DNA of 64,000 nt from Pseudoalteromonas luteoviolacea (lineage in GTDB: Bacteria > Pseudomonadota > Gammaproteobacteria > Enterobacterales > Alteromonadaceae), in NCBI RefSeq assembly GCF_021654285.1, contig NZ_JAKFZS010000001.1:62001-126000 (forward strand), given 5' to 3'. The notes under the pieces are model-generated. The model was not told the origin of the DNA, did not search any database, and saw nothing but the letters and a program-made list of their open reading frames with translations. This document shows, piece by piece, positions 39,601 through 50,500 of this stretch (its first letter is position 1; each line of letters starts with the position of its first letter). The position numbers and the translations under genes were made by a program.

Positions 39601-42600
39601 TTGGATAAGCCATCAACATTAATATTTTGGTTAGTTACAATCACATTCGGCTGACAGTCAGTTAGCAACTGTGCGATCCGAGTGCTGGGTAATGTTGGTT
39701 CAATGACCACAAAGGCTGCACCGGCTTTGAGCACACCGAGCATGGCGGGTAACATGTTCGCTGTTCTATCCATGAGCAGAGCCACAATATCATCATTTCT
39801 GAGAGCGTGCTGCTGTAAATTTGATGCAATCGTGTTTGCGGAGCGTGCAAGTTCACCATACGTCAACGTTTGCTCTTCAAATACAACTGCTGGGGCATCA
39901 GGTTTCGCCTGTGCTAAACGTTCAAACTTATGATGTACCAACTCTATTTCATCAGCATCTAACATAGGTGTTTGCCAATCTTGGAGTATTTGCTTTGCTT
40001 CTCTGTCAGCAATAAAAGAAGTATTTGCCAGTGGCGACTCAGTATCCTCGATTACATTGTCTATCAGGGCTAATAGAGATGAGTGCGCTTGCTTAATAAA
40101 GTCATTATGAAGCGGTAAAAAGCTGACATTGAGATAAAAACAAAGTTGCTTCGTTTTAGGCTGACGAGAAAAAGTTAAGCTAACTTGATAGTTAGTTCGC
40201 TCAAAACCTGATTCACTTTCAATATCAGGGTTAATTTCGTCATAAACATGAAAATCAACATAGTTGAAAATAGAGGCTGAATAATCACTCCCTGTTAAAC
40301 GCTGAATTTCACTAAGTGGATAATATCGATGCGATGATAAGGTCACCAACGCGTCATCTACCCGTTTGATGATAGAACCCCAACTTTCTCCTAATTTATC
40401 CACTCTCAATGGCTGAGAGTTCAGGAAAAGCCCTAGGGTTTGCTCACTGCCTTCGGCTTCAGGTCGACCATTGGACACCACTGAGGTTACCACGTCATTC
40501 TGGCCACTCAGCAAACCTAATAGCACGATGTGCATACTAAGTAACACACTCTTCTCTTGAACGCCTAATTGCTTGGCAACGCGAGCTAAGCCAGCTGTTT
40601 GCGACGCACTGAGCGTTGCGCCGACTTGCTCAGTATCCCGACGTGGCTGAGATAGCCACCAAGGCTGAGGGGCATCTTGAAGCTGTGAAAGCCAATAATC
40701 TTTCGCCGTGGATGACGTCAACGCCGCTTGCTCCAAAGCAATAAACTGCTCATAACCCAAAGGCGCTGGCAACTTCGGCAAAGCTTCTGATGCCAAAGCG
40801 TGTCGGTAAAGCTTAAACAATTCCGTATTTAACGTCGCCACACTCCATCCATCCCATAGCGCATGATGGAAGCTTAAATGAAAATAAAACTGCTCATCTG
40901 TCAGGCGTTGAATGTGGATCAACCACGCTGGCTCTGTAAGATCAAACGCCCGCTCTCGCTCTGTTTCTTCCCACTCTGTGACTCTCGCTGTACGCGCTGC
41001 TTCATCTTGTGCGCGTAAATCTTCCACACTCAGCGGTAAACTCGATAGCTGCGCAAACTCCAGTTGTAATGGGCGCGCACCCTCCATTTGCAAAATGCTC
41101 CGCATTGTTCCATGACGCGCAACCAAGGCTTCAAGCGCTTCGCTAAATGCGTCCTCATCCCAAGGCATCGCCAATTGAAAGCTAAATACATCGTGATAAG
41201 TCCCCGCTTGCTCTTCCAACATATTATGGAACAGCATACCTTGTTGTAGATGTGACTGTGGGTATGCATTCACCAGCCCTGGCATGTCTGCCAAAGCTGC
41301 CCGTTCAGATGTCGTCAACAGTGAAAATGGCGCCACCTCTGTAATATCTTGGCTGCTCGTCTGCTGCTGCGAAATCGCATTGGCCAATGCACTTATACGC
41401 TGATATTGGAATAAGTCTTTGACACTATACTCTGCCCCTTTTGCACGACTGCGAGATACCGCTGTTATCGCCTTCATTGAATCGCCACCTAGGTTGAAGA
41501 AATTATCTTCACGCCCTACACGCTCAATGTCTAACACCGATGACCATACCTCAGCCAGTAACGACTCAAGTTCTGTTTGTGGTGCAACATAACGCGCTTG
41601 GTGCGCTGTCATGTCTACCTCTGGTAACGCTTTGCGATCAACCTTACCATGAGCCGTCAAAGGCAACGCCGCCAGCAATACAAATGCCGACGGGATCATG
41701 TGCTCCGGCAATAAATCACGTAATGCCCCTTGCAGCACCCCAATATCCGTATTATCCGACTCGGGCACCACATAAGCTACAAGGGATTTAGGCTCCCCTA
41801 GCGCCTGTACAAACGCCTGTTTTACACCCGCCACTTGTAAAAGCGCCGCACTCACTTCGCCCGGCTCAATACGGAAACCCCGTATCTTCACCTGCTCATC
41901 ACAGCGACCTAAATATTCCAACTCACCCGACCCCAGATAACGTGCCACATCACCCGTACGATATAAACGCTCTCCAGCGACCAAAGGATTGTCAATAAAT
42001 CGAGTTGCTGTCAGCTCTGGCTTGTTCAAATAGCCCTTCGCCAGACCTTCTCCCCCAATATACAACTCGCCTGCAACCCCTATCGGTGCTAAGCGTTGTG
42101 ATGGGGTCAATACATACGCGGTCAAATCCGACAGTGGACGACCAATCAAACTTTGCTGGCCTGATTGTGCAATGTCTGATTGCAAAATACGTCGGTGTGT
42201 GACATGCACGGTCGTTTCAGTGATACCATACATATTCACTAATTCAGGGCTGCTGTCACCACGTCGAGCAACCCAAGGTGCCAACGCCGCTAAGTTCAGC
42301 GCCTCACCACCGAAGACCACATAACGTAAAGCCAATGCGCTTTGTTCGCGGCTGTCGACCTCCATCAAGCGATAAAATGCTCCAGGGGTTTGAGACAATA
42401 CTGTGACCTGATGCTGTTGCAACAACTGGTAGAAATCTTCCGGTGAGCGCGCTACCCAAGATGGCACCACTACCGCACTGCCACCATGCAGTAAAGCACC
42501 CCATAGCTCCCACACCGAGAAGTCAAAAGAAAATGAATGGAACAAGGTCCATACATCACGGCTTGTAATATCAAATTCTGTTGCCGCAGAGAATAAACGG

Positions 42601-44528
42601 CACACATTATGATGGCTTATCTCTACCCCTTTAGGCTGTCCTGTTGATCCTGATGTATAAATCACATAAGCCAGCGCCTCTGAGCTTAATTCCACCTCAG
42701 GATCTGTCGTAGGGAAGTGTGCCAAGGCATCAAAACATAGTGGTATATTGGGTACTGATACCGCCTCAAGTGATGCTTTACCTTCCTCTGAGTATACTAA
42801 GCCATCCAGCTGCGCGTCCGTTAAAATATAGTTTAAACGAGATGCAGGATAATCTGGGTCAAGTGGCACATATGCCGCTCCGCTTTTTAAGATACCCAAT
42901 AAGCCGATGACTTGCTCAACACCTCGTCCACAGCTCAAACCAACACGCATGCCTTGTGAAATACCTTGCGATAAGAGCCCGTGAGCAACTTGGTTCGCTT
43001 TTTCGTTTAATGCCGTATAACTCCATGCTTGCTCATCATATATCGCAATAGCATCTGGCGCCTTGTGGACATGCTGCTCAAAACGATGATGTAAAGGAGC
43101 CGTCTCACTTTTCTTACGTTGCTTTTTATTCCAGACTTTGGTCAGAAGCGCTTCATCTTTTTTACTCACTGAAGAAATATCAGCCAAGGTTTTTGCTGTG
43201 AGCAAACTCTTAATAATTGTGTTTAAAGAAGCTGATAACCTTTCAATATCTTCATGGGCGTACTGGTTCGCATTATAATTAATTTCAAACTCTAATGATT
43301 CACCAGTAACGACCACTAGAGCCAGACCAAAGTGAGTCGCTTCGTCTGTTTCAATATTGCTAATGGTCAAATCCGAAATGCGTTCAGCACTTTTTTGCAC
43401 TTCAGACATGGGGTAATTTTCAAACACCAATAGGTGATCAAACAACGGAGTGTTAACCGGTAAACGACTTTTAGATTTGATACTTGATAGAGGAACATGC
43501 CCAAATTCTTGCCTATCAAAGCTATCTAAATGCAACTCTTTCAACCAATCCTTTACCAACTTGTCAGGTTGGATGCTCAATACCACAGGTAGGCTGTTAA
43601 TAAACAGCCCAATGATTTCATCTGCTTGTGGCATCGATTCTGGTCGACCAGAAATAGTTTCCCCAAAAACAATGTCATCGCTTCCACTGTAGGCACTCAG
43701 TAAAAGTGCCCAACCAGCCTGAACCAGTGTATTTAAAGTGACTAAGTTTGCTTTTGCAAATGAGCGAAGCTTCGAGCTTTGTACAGGTGGCAAAGTAAAG
43801 CTAACTGATTGCTCTTTACGCTGTATTAGCCCTGGCTTTGCACCTGTCAGCTGCAGTGTCGTACTTTGCTCTAAGTCTTTAACCTTGTCGTGCCAAAAAT
43901 CATCCGCTACCTGTTGATCTTGTGCTTGTAACCATGACATGTAGCTATCAAAGTCTGGCCCTGATTGCGCAGCGGGCTCTCGTCCACTTAAAAAGTCTTG
44001 GTAAGCTTGCACAACTTGCTTAATAACCAGTTGTGTTGACCATCCATCTATAATTGCGTGATGGATAGTCCACAGTAAACTAAAGCGAGTCTCACTCAGC
44101 TTAATCACTGTCAATCGCATCAAGGACGTTTCTTCAATATTTATAGTTTGTTCTTTATCCTGAGCAACTAATTGTTTAAGCGCGTCTTCGGGAGCTTTTA
44201 CATTTACTAAATCTACCTCAACCCAATTGACTCTGGCTTCACGATTAACCACTTGAACTAAGTCTTCGCCAATAAATGACGTTCTTAAAATACAGTTACA
44301 GTCAATCACATGCTGCCAAGCCGATTTAAAGTGAGTTAAATCCAACTCACCCTCTAAGTCGATCCGCAGCTGAGTTAAGTAGGCTGATTCTTCTAACTGA
44401 TTGTGAAAAATCAACCCTTTTTGCATTGCTGACGAAGGGTAAATACCAACTATATTATCCGAGCGACTATTAACCATTGCCTGATCTTCAGCGGAGAAGT
44501 TAAAAGTACCTAAAATATCTAACGACAT
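33651..44528 (-). CDS. NRPS3: hybrid C-A(Thr)-PCP-C-A-PCP-KS-AT-KR-ACP
   Basis: A 3625-residue hybrid. ATG 44528 directly follows the NRPS2 TAA. It has no TubC domain; C1 (28-450, HHAIIDG, DCL type) receives the chain from the NRPS2 epimerase. A1 (473-985) has code D-F-W-S-V-G-M-V-H-K, threonine type. PCP1 is LGGDSMKAI. C2 (1083-1510, HHALWDG) and A2 (1530-2030; code D-S-A-C-I-A-E-V-W-K, which I cannot assign) lead to PCP2 (DIGGTSID). The PKS module: KS (2124-2550; Cys in NTACSSSL, His in ETHGTGTS and NIGHLDAA), AT (2640-2985; GHSIGEY and HAFH, malonyl-CoA type), KR (3253-3470; TGGLGGVG, Ser and Tyr of SSLSA...YDYCAANAY) and ACP (MGGDSLLLV). No DH or ER, so a beta-hydroxy ketide is expected. 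The tail is acidic (EVEGEVVEEGLL). Confidence 0.95.
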   Translation of the reverse strand: MSLDILGTFNFSAEDQAMVNSRSDNIVGIYPSSAMQKGLIFHNQLEESAYLTQLRIDLEGELDLTHFKSAWQHVIDCNCILRTSFIGEDLVQVVNREARVNWVEVDLVNVKAPEDALKQLVAQDKEQTINIEETSLMRLTVIKLSETRFSLLWTIHHAIIDGWSTQLVIKQVVQAYQDFLSGREPAAQSGPDFDSYMSWLQAQDQQVADDFWHDKVKDLEQSTTLQLTGAKPGLIQRKEQSVSFTLPPVQSSKLRSFAKANLVTLNTLVQAGWALLLSAYSGSDDIVFGETISGRPESMPQADEIIGLFINSLPVVLSIQPDKLVKDWLKELHLDSFDRQEFGHVPLSSIKSKSRLPVNTPLFDHLLVFENYPMSEVQKSAERISDLTISNIETDEATHFGLALVVVTGESLEFEINYNANQYAHEDIERLSASLNTIIKSLLTAKTLADISSVSKKDEALLTKVWNKKQRKKSETAPLHHRFEQHVHKAPDAIAIYDEQAWSYTALNEKANQVAHGLLSQGISQGMRVGLSCGRGVEQVIGLLGILKSGAAYVPLDPDYPASRLNYILTDAQLDGLVYSEEGKASLEAVSVPNIPLCFDALAHFPTTDPEVELSSEALAYVIYTSGSTGQPKGVEISHHNVCRLFSAATEFDITSRDVWTLFHSFSFDFSVWELWGALLHGGSAVVVPSWVARSPEDFYQLLQQHQVTVLSQTPGAFYRLMEVDSREQSALALRYVVFGGEALNLAALAPWVARRGDSSPELVNMYGITETTVHVTHRRILQSDIAQSGQQSLIGRPLSDLTAYVLTPSQRLAPIGVAGELYIGGEGLAKGYLNKPELTATRFIDNPLVAGERLYRTGDVARYLGSGELEYLGRCDEQVKIRGFRIEPGEVSAALLQVAGVKQAFVQALGEPKSLVAYVVPESDNTDIGVLQGALRDLLPEHMIPSAFVLLAALPLTAHGKVDRKALPEVDMTAHQARYVAPQTELESLLAEVWSSVLDIERVGREDNFFNLGGDSMKAITAVSRSRAKGAEYSVKDLFQYQRISALANAISQQQTSSQDITEVAPFSLLTTSERAALADMPGLVNAYPQSHLQQGMLFHNMLEEQAGTYHDVFSFQLAMPWDEDAFSEALEALVARHGTMRSILQMEGARPLQLEFAQLSSLPLSVEDLRAQDEAARTARVTEWEETERERAFDLTEPAWLIHIQRLTDEQFYFHLSFHHALWDGWSVATLNTELFKLYRHALASEALPKLPAPLGYEQFIALEQAALTSSTAKDYWLSQLQDAPQPWWLSQPRRDTEQVGATLSASQTAGLARVAKQLGVQEKSVLLSMHIVLLGLLSGQNDVVTSVVSNGRPEAEGSEQTLGLFLNSQPLRVDKLGESWGSIIKRVDDALVTLSSHRYYPLSEIQRLTGSDYSASIFNYVDFHVYDEINPDIESESGFERTNYQVSLTFSRQPKTKQLCFYLNVSFLPLHNDFIKQAHSSLLALIDNVIEDTESPLANTSFIADREAKQILQDWQTPMLDADEIELVHHKFERLAQAKPDAPAVVFEEQTLTYGELARSANTIASNLQQHALRNDDIVALLMDRTANMLPAMLGVLKAGAAFVVIEPTLPSTRIAQLLTDCQPNVIVTNQNINVDGLSKDTPRIDLREIDFDSTIGQVADCATATQLAYVIYTSGSSGKPKGVMVEHRALAMSTYAREQYYGDKPRRFMMVSPFSFDSSMAGIWGTLTTGGCLVLPTVEQVQDPVKLLDILSQSQTQAILCVPTLYKEMLSARNWSKQRTSSLQTVILAGEAVANDVVNLHFSLQGQQSRLYNEYGPTEATVWSSVYEITAPSDHAYTPIGRSPGFAHLLVLDQNMNPTAIGVPGELYIASDYLARGYLNNEALTGAAFVSTPERLSSCQVMYKSGDLAYWSSDGQLIYTGRVDDQVKVRGNRVNLLEVEGVIREYPDVDDVAVFVEQQRLFCLLKTKSSLELSALRHFVKQQLPDYMCPSQFVEVDSLPISNNGKRDRSALLALFNNSTGGHTQKMPPRFELEAKICQIWRDVIGVADIGINEHFFDIGGTSIDMMRIQSQLATELEIEINIADLFGYPTIRDLASYLSKQQVPVEDEVLVAKDSAAHDIAIIGMACRFPDANSPEEFWTNLLKGHESIIDFTDEQLKAAGISEQVLKDPNYVKSGVLLDDVDMFDAAFFGFTPKEAQLLDPQQRLLFECVQRALDDAGYGQPAQANKIGLFASVSESRYLIERLISNPHLLEEVGEMALQLANSKDYAATRIAHKLNLQGPALSINTACSSSLTSVHMACRSLREGDSQIALAGGSSIALYGPEGLMHEEGGIRSLDGRCRTFDESANGTRAGSGAGIVVLKRLEDAKADCDQIYAVIKGSAINNDGNDKVGFTAPSVKGQAKVIRAALADAQVSADSIGYIETHGTGTSLGDSVEISALNRAFSDVDKGDSCAVGALKPNIGHLDAAAGVAGLIKTTLMLRHKTLLPMLHFNAPNPNVNFADGPFYVNQDRKPWSDEQEKRRAGVSSFGIGGTNVHVVLEEAPLNESSKDKHDNELLLVSANSAESLKGYKQLIANMAAEKPDVSLAELANVLQTGRKHGRYRSSLVASDWDALDPQLLSSGVHEVDDGVSLPPLVFMFPGQGSQYQGMGAALYETVPSFKMHFQQCADWLEEKKSINILTALAEGEDAASLSETSLTQPLLFSFEYALAKSLIELGVEPDAMIGHSIGEYVCACLSGVFTLEEALHLVSERGRLMQSMASGGMLSISAPVEEVRDLIAQNHCDLAAVNSPQQCVASGSSQHIAKLNSILETQSISTVILRTSHAFHSSMMTPALDAFKAVVSKVDLRVPTRAFYSNLDGKLADERVTTADYWVNHLRDTVEFANGIQALSEIPQRLFIEVGPGRTLSNMLVQSGIDRHRVISCLGGRNEPKSSKVWLNALASLWQHGVAIDWQSLQAHRKLQKHSVPAQPFERNRHWLGQVNQVVAAADASGVTNARRIVDSWLYQPVWHAQSEMAQAAFEVEKATLELQGNECCLVIVKNDEEGNRFANCLADRTDIIVMKEGGESCADTLTFSSEDKHSYQAALEELIAKGVMPAYIIHALNLSSTGESEDDPTRLNDNLYSLMYLAQALDEVHLNQPLKLILVSQQAHYLRAGDSVYPERTMLTALGEVVEQEFDFITCRHLDLGQRFSYSKAEMSQLIEQISVPELSGPCILSDSCVWTRSYQNVDMPSPQDTPSILVQGGTYLVTGGLGGVGLQIAQSLAEQTQGTIILLSRKELIARPHWHRWIMQFGADDETSQQVQAILKMEQAGATVKVFQTDVACEAQMSSLFAKLEAQGVTMNGVVHAAGVAGGGMLALKNKEDLDTVIRAKVQGSQLLVKMLNQQPSVPAFLLFCSSLSAIKTTAGQYDYCAANAYQDALAFACVEQSSMRVMSIDWYAWAEQGMAWRAFSQEHGEEIAAQQLRSSLSNAEGIDIFNRLLNRPAIQTVVSLERLQPEQVVYTESNIESELESAAPSIAPVEVMGDVQAQVVGICQRLIGLNDIGIHDNFFEMGGDSLLLVKLLSEINQYWQIKIPIKTAYDNATVAGIAATIHHLVELRESREEVEGEVVEEGLL
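40231..43108 (-). repeat. 2.9-kb near-identical repeat, copy in NRPS3
   Basis: This segment aligns base for base at a constant offset of 7710 with 47941-50818 in NRPS2. From about 40640 to 43108 I see only scattered single-base differences. A diverged island lies at about 40498-40640, and similarity resumes from 40231 to 40498. It covers the whole Thr A domain, PCP and the following C domain. Outside the ends (for example left of 40231 and after CGTCTCAC at 43108) the sequences differ at once. Confidence 0.95.
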
Positions 44529-47500
44529 TTAAAAATCCTGTTTGATTACACAGTTAAGGATCGATTCCAAAGAATCATGTGTCCTTTTTACTAATTCAGT
44601 TATCGCCAACGGTTGAATTACATCCGGGTTAAAGTCGAGCTGTATACGTAAACACCCATCCACGACACTGCCAACAAAACCCAGCGCATATTCTCGTTGC
44701 CTTTGCAGTGATACATCACTCCCAGTATCGATAGCAAGAGGCTCAAACTGACTAATTTGATTTGTAGTTTGATCAAACTGGCCAAGGTAATTGAACAATA
44801 CTGACTGCTTTTGTAACTCATCAGCATGTTTAAAATCAGCTGTTTCACTGAGATGCTGCAAGACACCAAAACCTATTCCATTTTGTGGAACCCGCTGTAA
44901 TTGAGACTGAATGTGTGACAGCACATTTTGGTAGTCTTTAGACATACCCGCTGATAAGTCAACTGGATAAAGTGACGTAAACCAACCGACTGTTTCGCTG
45001 AAATCATAACCATCAACGAGCGGTTCTCGCCCATGCCCTTCCAGGAAAACTCTCACACTCTTTTTATCTGCCCATTCACTCAACGCGAACACAATTGCGC
45101 CTAATAAGAGCTCATTAATTTGCACACCGTAATATTGTAAGCACTCTTGCAGTAGTACCTTTGTTTGTTCTTTTGTTAGTACTACTTCATCCAGTGCAGT
45201 ATTGCCCTGTGTATTATTAATCTCGTCAGGAATACTTTCTATAATACTCGACGCGTTGTCATTGAGTTGTGTTAACCAATAACTCTTTTGACTCAATACC
45301 TCTTCTTGTTTAGACCAATCATGTAAGAACCTACCCCAAGCTTGGTAACTTGTGGTTTCAGGAATAGCTTCGATCGTATCGCTCACATCAAGTTGACTAA
45401 GCCAATCTGACATATCTTTAAGGATAACCCGCCAAGATACGCCATCAACTATCATATGATGCGCAAGTAGCAATACAACTTGGCCATATTTCTCGTGTCG
45501 AAATAAAACAACTTTAAATAAGCCATCGTCTTCGAGACGATAAGCAGATTTTACCTTAGCACTGGCTTGCTTTATGTCACAATACCATGCTTCTTTTGAG
45601 TTTGCATCACTTTGTAAAAATTCGAGTTTATCATACGCATTGACTTTATCAACTGGAAGGTAACTGCTTTCCCACACTCCAGAAGCTAAACGTGTAAATG
45701 ATAATCTAAGTGCACTGTGTCGTTCATACAGTGCTCCAATGAGTTGTACGATACCATCTTTAGTCAATTCACTGGTCACGGTAAAGCATAAAGATTGTAA
45801 GAAATGGTCTTTATGATCGCTGTTTAAAAGCCCTTGTTGGATAGGCAGTAAGTGATGTGACCCACTGACCTCCAGCTTGCCACCCTTTGCAATACGTTCA
45901 ACTTTTGGCGTTAAAGAGGCGATAGTAGGATTTGCTATCATCGTTTTAATTGCAATACTTAGCCCTTCCTTCCGTGCTGCCGACATTACCTGAAGCATCA
46001 GTATCGAATCACCACCTAAAGCAAAAAAGTTATCGTGGATCCCAACCTTTTCGATTCTCAGCAGTTTTTGCCAAATACTGCACAACGTCTTTTGCACTGC
46101 CGTCTCAGGTCCCTGATAAGAAACCTCTGACTGAGTAGATAGTGCCTGTGATAATAGCGTTTGTTTATCCAGCTTACCGTTAATAGTCAACGGGATCTCT
46201 GTGACTTCAGTGAGACTAGCGGGCATCATATAGTCAGGCAATGTAACCGAGAGCGTTGATTTGATGAGGTCAATTGAGCATTCACCATCCGCAATGATAA
46301 AGGCGCGAACTTTTTGGCTTTGAGCATCAAATAACACCTCAGCACGGCTGACATGCTCCATAGCTTCTAACTCAAATTGAATCTCACCTAATTCAATTCG
46401 ATATCCGTTTAATTTTTGTTGTTCATCCTGTCGACCAATGAAGGTCATTACACCATTTTCTGATAGTTGAACCAGATCGCCCGTTTCATACATGCGGCTA
46501 TCTGGGCTGTCTGAAAACGGGTTAGCTATAAATTTGGTTGCTGTAAGTTCCGTGTTATTTAGATAACCGCTCGCCAAACCGTGCCCCGAGATATACAACT
46601 GCCCCACCGCACCTTTAGGTGAAAGACGCAGTTGTGAGTCCAGCACATAAAGTTGTGTGCCTAGAATTGGTTTTCCGATAGGTAGTGCTTCTCCCAGCAT
46701 AGATAAATCTGATGCTCGGTCAAATACAGCGGTAGTACAACCAACCGTTGCCTCTGTAGGACCGTATTCATTGATATAAATGCCGTTAGGTAAAACCTGC
46801 TCAAGACACTGCTTTAAAAGTGCCACTTCAAACTGCTCACCGCCAACGACAATCCGGTGCTGAAGTTCAGATAGAGGCATATCCGCGACTGCAACTAACC
46901 CCTTTAAATGCGATGGTGTAACTTTAAAGACTAAGGGCTCATCAGCACTTTGCATCACTAGCTGTAACTGTTCAATCAAATCAGACTCAGTACTTAGTAA
47001 CTGACAAGGTTTCCCACAATATAACGGTGCTATCAAACTCGTTACCGTTGCATCAAACGCAAATGCCGTGCTTACCACACCCCCTTCGGTATGCTCAAAG
47101 TAGTCTGATTGAGCATGATATAGATAGTTATTCAAACTACTATGCGGCACTGCCACACCTTTTGGCTTTCCTGTCGTGCCTGATGTATAAATAACATAAG
47201 CATCTGAGAACTCCTCTAGAGGCATATTCAGATTCTCCTCACTGTACTCTGGTAAGCCTGCATCCTCTTCCCAAAGATCATCTGCAAGGAATATATCAAT
47301 CTGCTCCATAGGTAAAGTATCAAGGCTTTCAGATGTCACAATCACCAATGAAATTTCAGCATCATCAATAAAGTATTGCAGCCTAGCTTCTGGGTGCTTT
47401 GGCTCCATAGGTACGTAGGTTGCCCCCACTTTTAGAGCTGCAACCATAGCAACGACTAATGAAGCACAAGGTTCCATGCAGATCCCAACAGCATCACCAA

Positions 47501-50500
47501 TACCCACTTCAGCATCCTGCAAATAACGTGCTAATCGGTTTGCGTTTTCATTTAGTGCAGAAAACGACAGTTCAGCTTCATCGGTGATCACAGCAATGGC
47601 ATCAGGTGACGTCACAGCCCAATGCTCTACTTGCTTATGTACATGCTGGTATAATTGTGTATCTCCAATTTCATTGTAATCAATTGAAAGTAACTCTCCG
47701 ACTTCGCTTTGAGAGAGGATATTTTCCACTTTTACCGGTTGGTCATACTCAGCACAAACCAAATCTATGAGCTTTATAAAGTAGCGTTCAATACGCCCAA
47801 GAAACTCTGAGCTAATTCCATGACTGCTTGATTTTAATGTAAGTGATAAAAGGCCACTTTGAGGCTCTTTTGCAAAAAAGGTCTCAAATAGATAGTTAAT
47901 TTTTTCGAATCCAATTCCACCTTCTACATTGGTCTCATCTTTAATTTCGTCATAAACATGAAAATCAACATAGTTAAAAATAGAGGCTGAATAATCGCTC
48001 CCTGTTAAGCGTTGGATCTCGTTCAGCGGATAATATCGATGCGATGATAAGGTCACCAACGCGTCATCTACCCGTTTGATGATAGAACCCCAACTTTCTC
48101 CTAATTTATCCACTCTCAATGGCTGAGAGTTTAGGAATAGCCCTAGAGTCTGCTCACTGCCTTCGGCCTCAGGTCGACCATTGGACACCACTGAGGTTAC
48201 CACGTCATCCTGCCCACTGATCAAGCTCAACAGCACGGCATGCATACTAAGTAAAACACTTTTCTCTTGCACGGCAAGGCGTTGTGCAACGGACTGAATA
48301 CCTGCCGTCTGTGCTTCTGTGAGCGCCGTCACTTTTTTCTCAGTATCCCGACGTGGCTGAGATAGCCACCAAGGCTGAGGGGCATCTTGAAGCTGTGAAA
48401 GCCAGTAATCTTTCGCCGTGGATGACGTCAACGCCGCTTGCTCCAAAGCAATAAACTGCTCATAACCCAAAGGCGCTGGCAACTTCGGCAAAGCTTCTGA
48501 TGCCAAAGCGTGTCGGTAAAGCTTAAACAATTCCGTATTTAACGTCGCCACACTCCATCCATCCCATAGCGCATGATGGAAGCTTAAATGAAAATAAAAC
48601 TGCTCATCTGTCAGGCGTTGAATGTGGATCAACCACGCTGGCTCTGTAAGATCAAACGCCCGCTCTCGCTCTGTTTCTTCCCACTCTGTGACTCTCGCTG
48701 TACGCGCTGCTTCATCTTGTGCGCGTAAATCTTCCACACTCAGCGGTAAACTCGATAGCTGCGCAAACTCCAGTTGTAATGGGCGCGCACCCTCCATTTG
48801 CAAAATGCTCCGCATTGTTCCATGACGCGCAACCAAGGCTTCAAGCGCTTCGCTAAATGCGTCCTCATCCCAAGGCATCGCCAATTGAAAGCTAAATACA
48901 TCGTGATAAGTCCCCGCTTGCTCTTCCAACATATTATGGAACAGCATACCTTGTTGTAGATGTGACTGTGGGTATGCATTCACCAGCCCTGGCATGTCTG
49001 CCAAAGCTGCCCGTTCAGATGTCGTCAACAGTGAAAATGGCGCCACCTCTGTAATATCTTGGCTGCTCGTCTGCTGCTGCGAAATCGCATTGGCCAATGC
49101 ACTTATACGCTGATATTGGAATAAGTCTTTGACACTATACTCTGCCCCTTTTGCACGACTGCGAGATACCGCTGTTATCGCCTTCATTGAATCGCCACCT
49201 AGGTTGAAGAAATTATCTTCACGCCCTACACGCTCAATGTCTAACACCGATGACCATACCTCAGCCAGTAACGACTCAAGTTCTGTTTGTGGTGCAACAT
49301 AACGCGCTTGGTGCGCTGTCATGTCTACCTCTGGTAACGCTTTGCGATCAACCTTACCATGAGCCGTCAAAGGCAACGCCGCCAGCAATACAAATGCCGA
49401 CGGGATCATGTGCTCCGGCAATAAATCACGTAATGCCCCTTGCAGCACCCCAATATCCGTATTATCCGACTCGGGCACCACATAAGCTACAAGGGATTTA
49501 GGCTCCCCTAGCGCCTGTACAAACGCCTGTTTTACACCCGCCACTTGTAAAAGCGCCGCACTCACTTCGCCCGGCTCAATACGGAAACCCCGTATCTTCA
49601 CCTGCTCATCACAGCGACCTAAATATTCCAACTCACCCGACCCCAGATAACGTGCCACATCACCCGTACGATATAAACGCTCTCCAGCGACCAAAGGATT
49701 GTCAATAAATCGAGTTGCTGTCAGCTCTGGCTTGTTCAAATAGCCCTTCGCCAGACCTTCTCCCCCAATATACAACTCGCCTGCAACCCCTATCGGTGCT
49801 AAGCGTTGTGATGGGGTCAATACATACGCGGTCAAATCCGACAGTGGACGACCAATCAAACTTTGCTGGCCTGATTGTGCAATGTCTGATTGCAAAATAC
49901 GTCGGTGTGTGACATGCACGGTCGTTTCAGTGATACCATACATATTCACTAATTCAGGGCTGCTGTCACCACGTCGAGCAACCCAAGGTGCCAACGCCGC
50001 TAAGTTCAGCGCCTCACCACCGAAGACCACATAACGTAAAGCCAATGCGCTTTGTTCGCGGCTGTCGACCTCCATCAAGCGATAAAATGCTCCAGGGGTT
50101 TGAGACAATACTGTGACCTGATGCTGTTGCAACAACTGGTAGAAATCTTCCGGTGAGCGCGCTACCCAAGATGGCACCACTACCGCACTGCCACCATGCA
50201 GTAAAGCACCCCATAGCTCCCACACCGAGAAGTCAAAAGAAAATGAATGGAACAAGGTCCATACATCACGGCTTGTAATATCAAATTCTGTTGCCGCAGA
50301 GAATAAACGGCACACATTATGATGGCTTATCTCTACCCCTTTAGGCTGTCCTGTTGATCCTGATGTATAAATCACATAAGCCAGCGCCTCTGAGCTTAAT
50401 TCCACCTCAGGATCTGTCGTAGGGAAGTGCGCCAAGGCATCAAAACATAGTGGTATATTGGGTACTGATACCGCCTCAAGTGATGCTTTACCTTCCTCTG

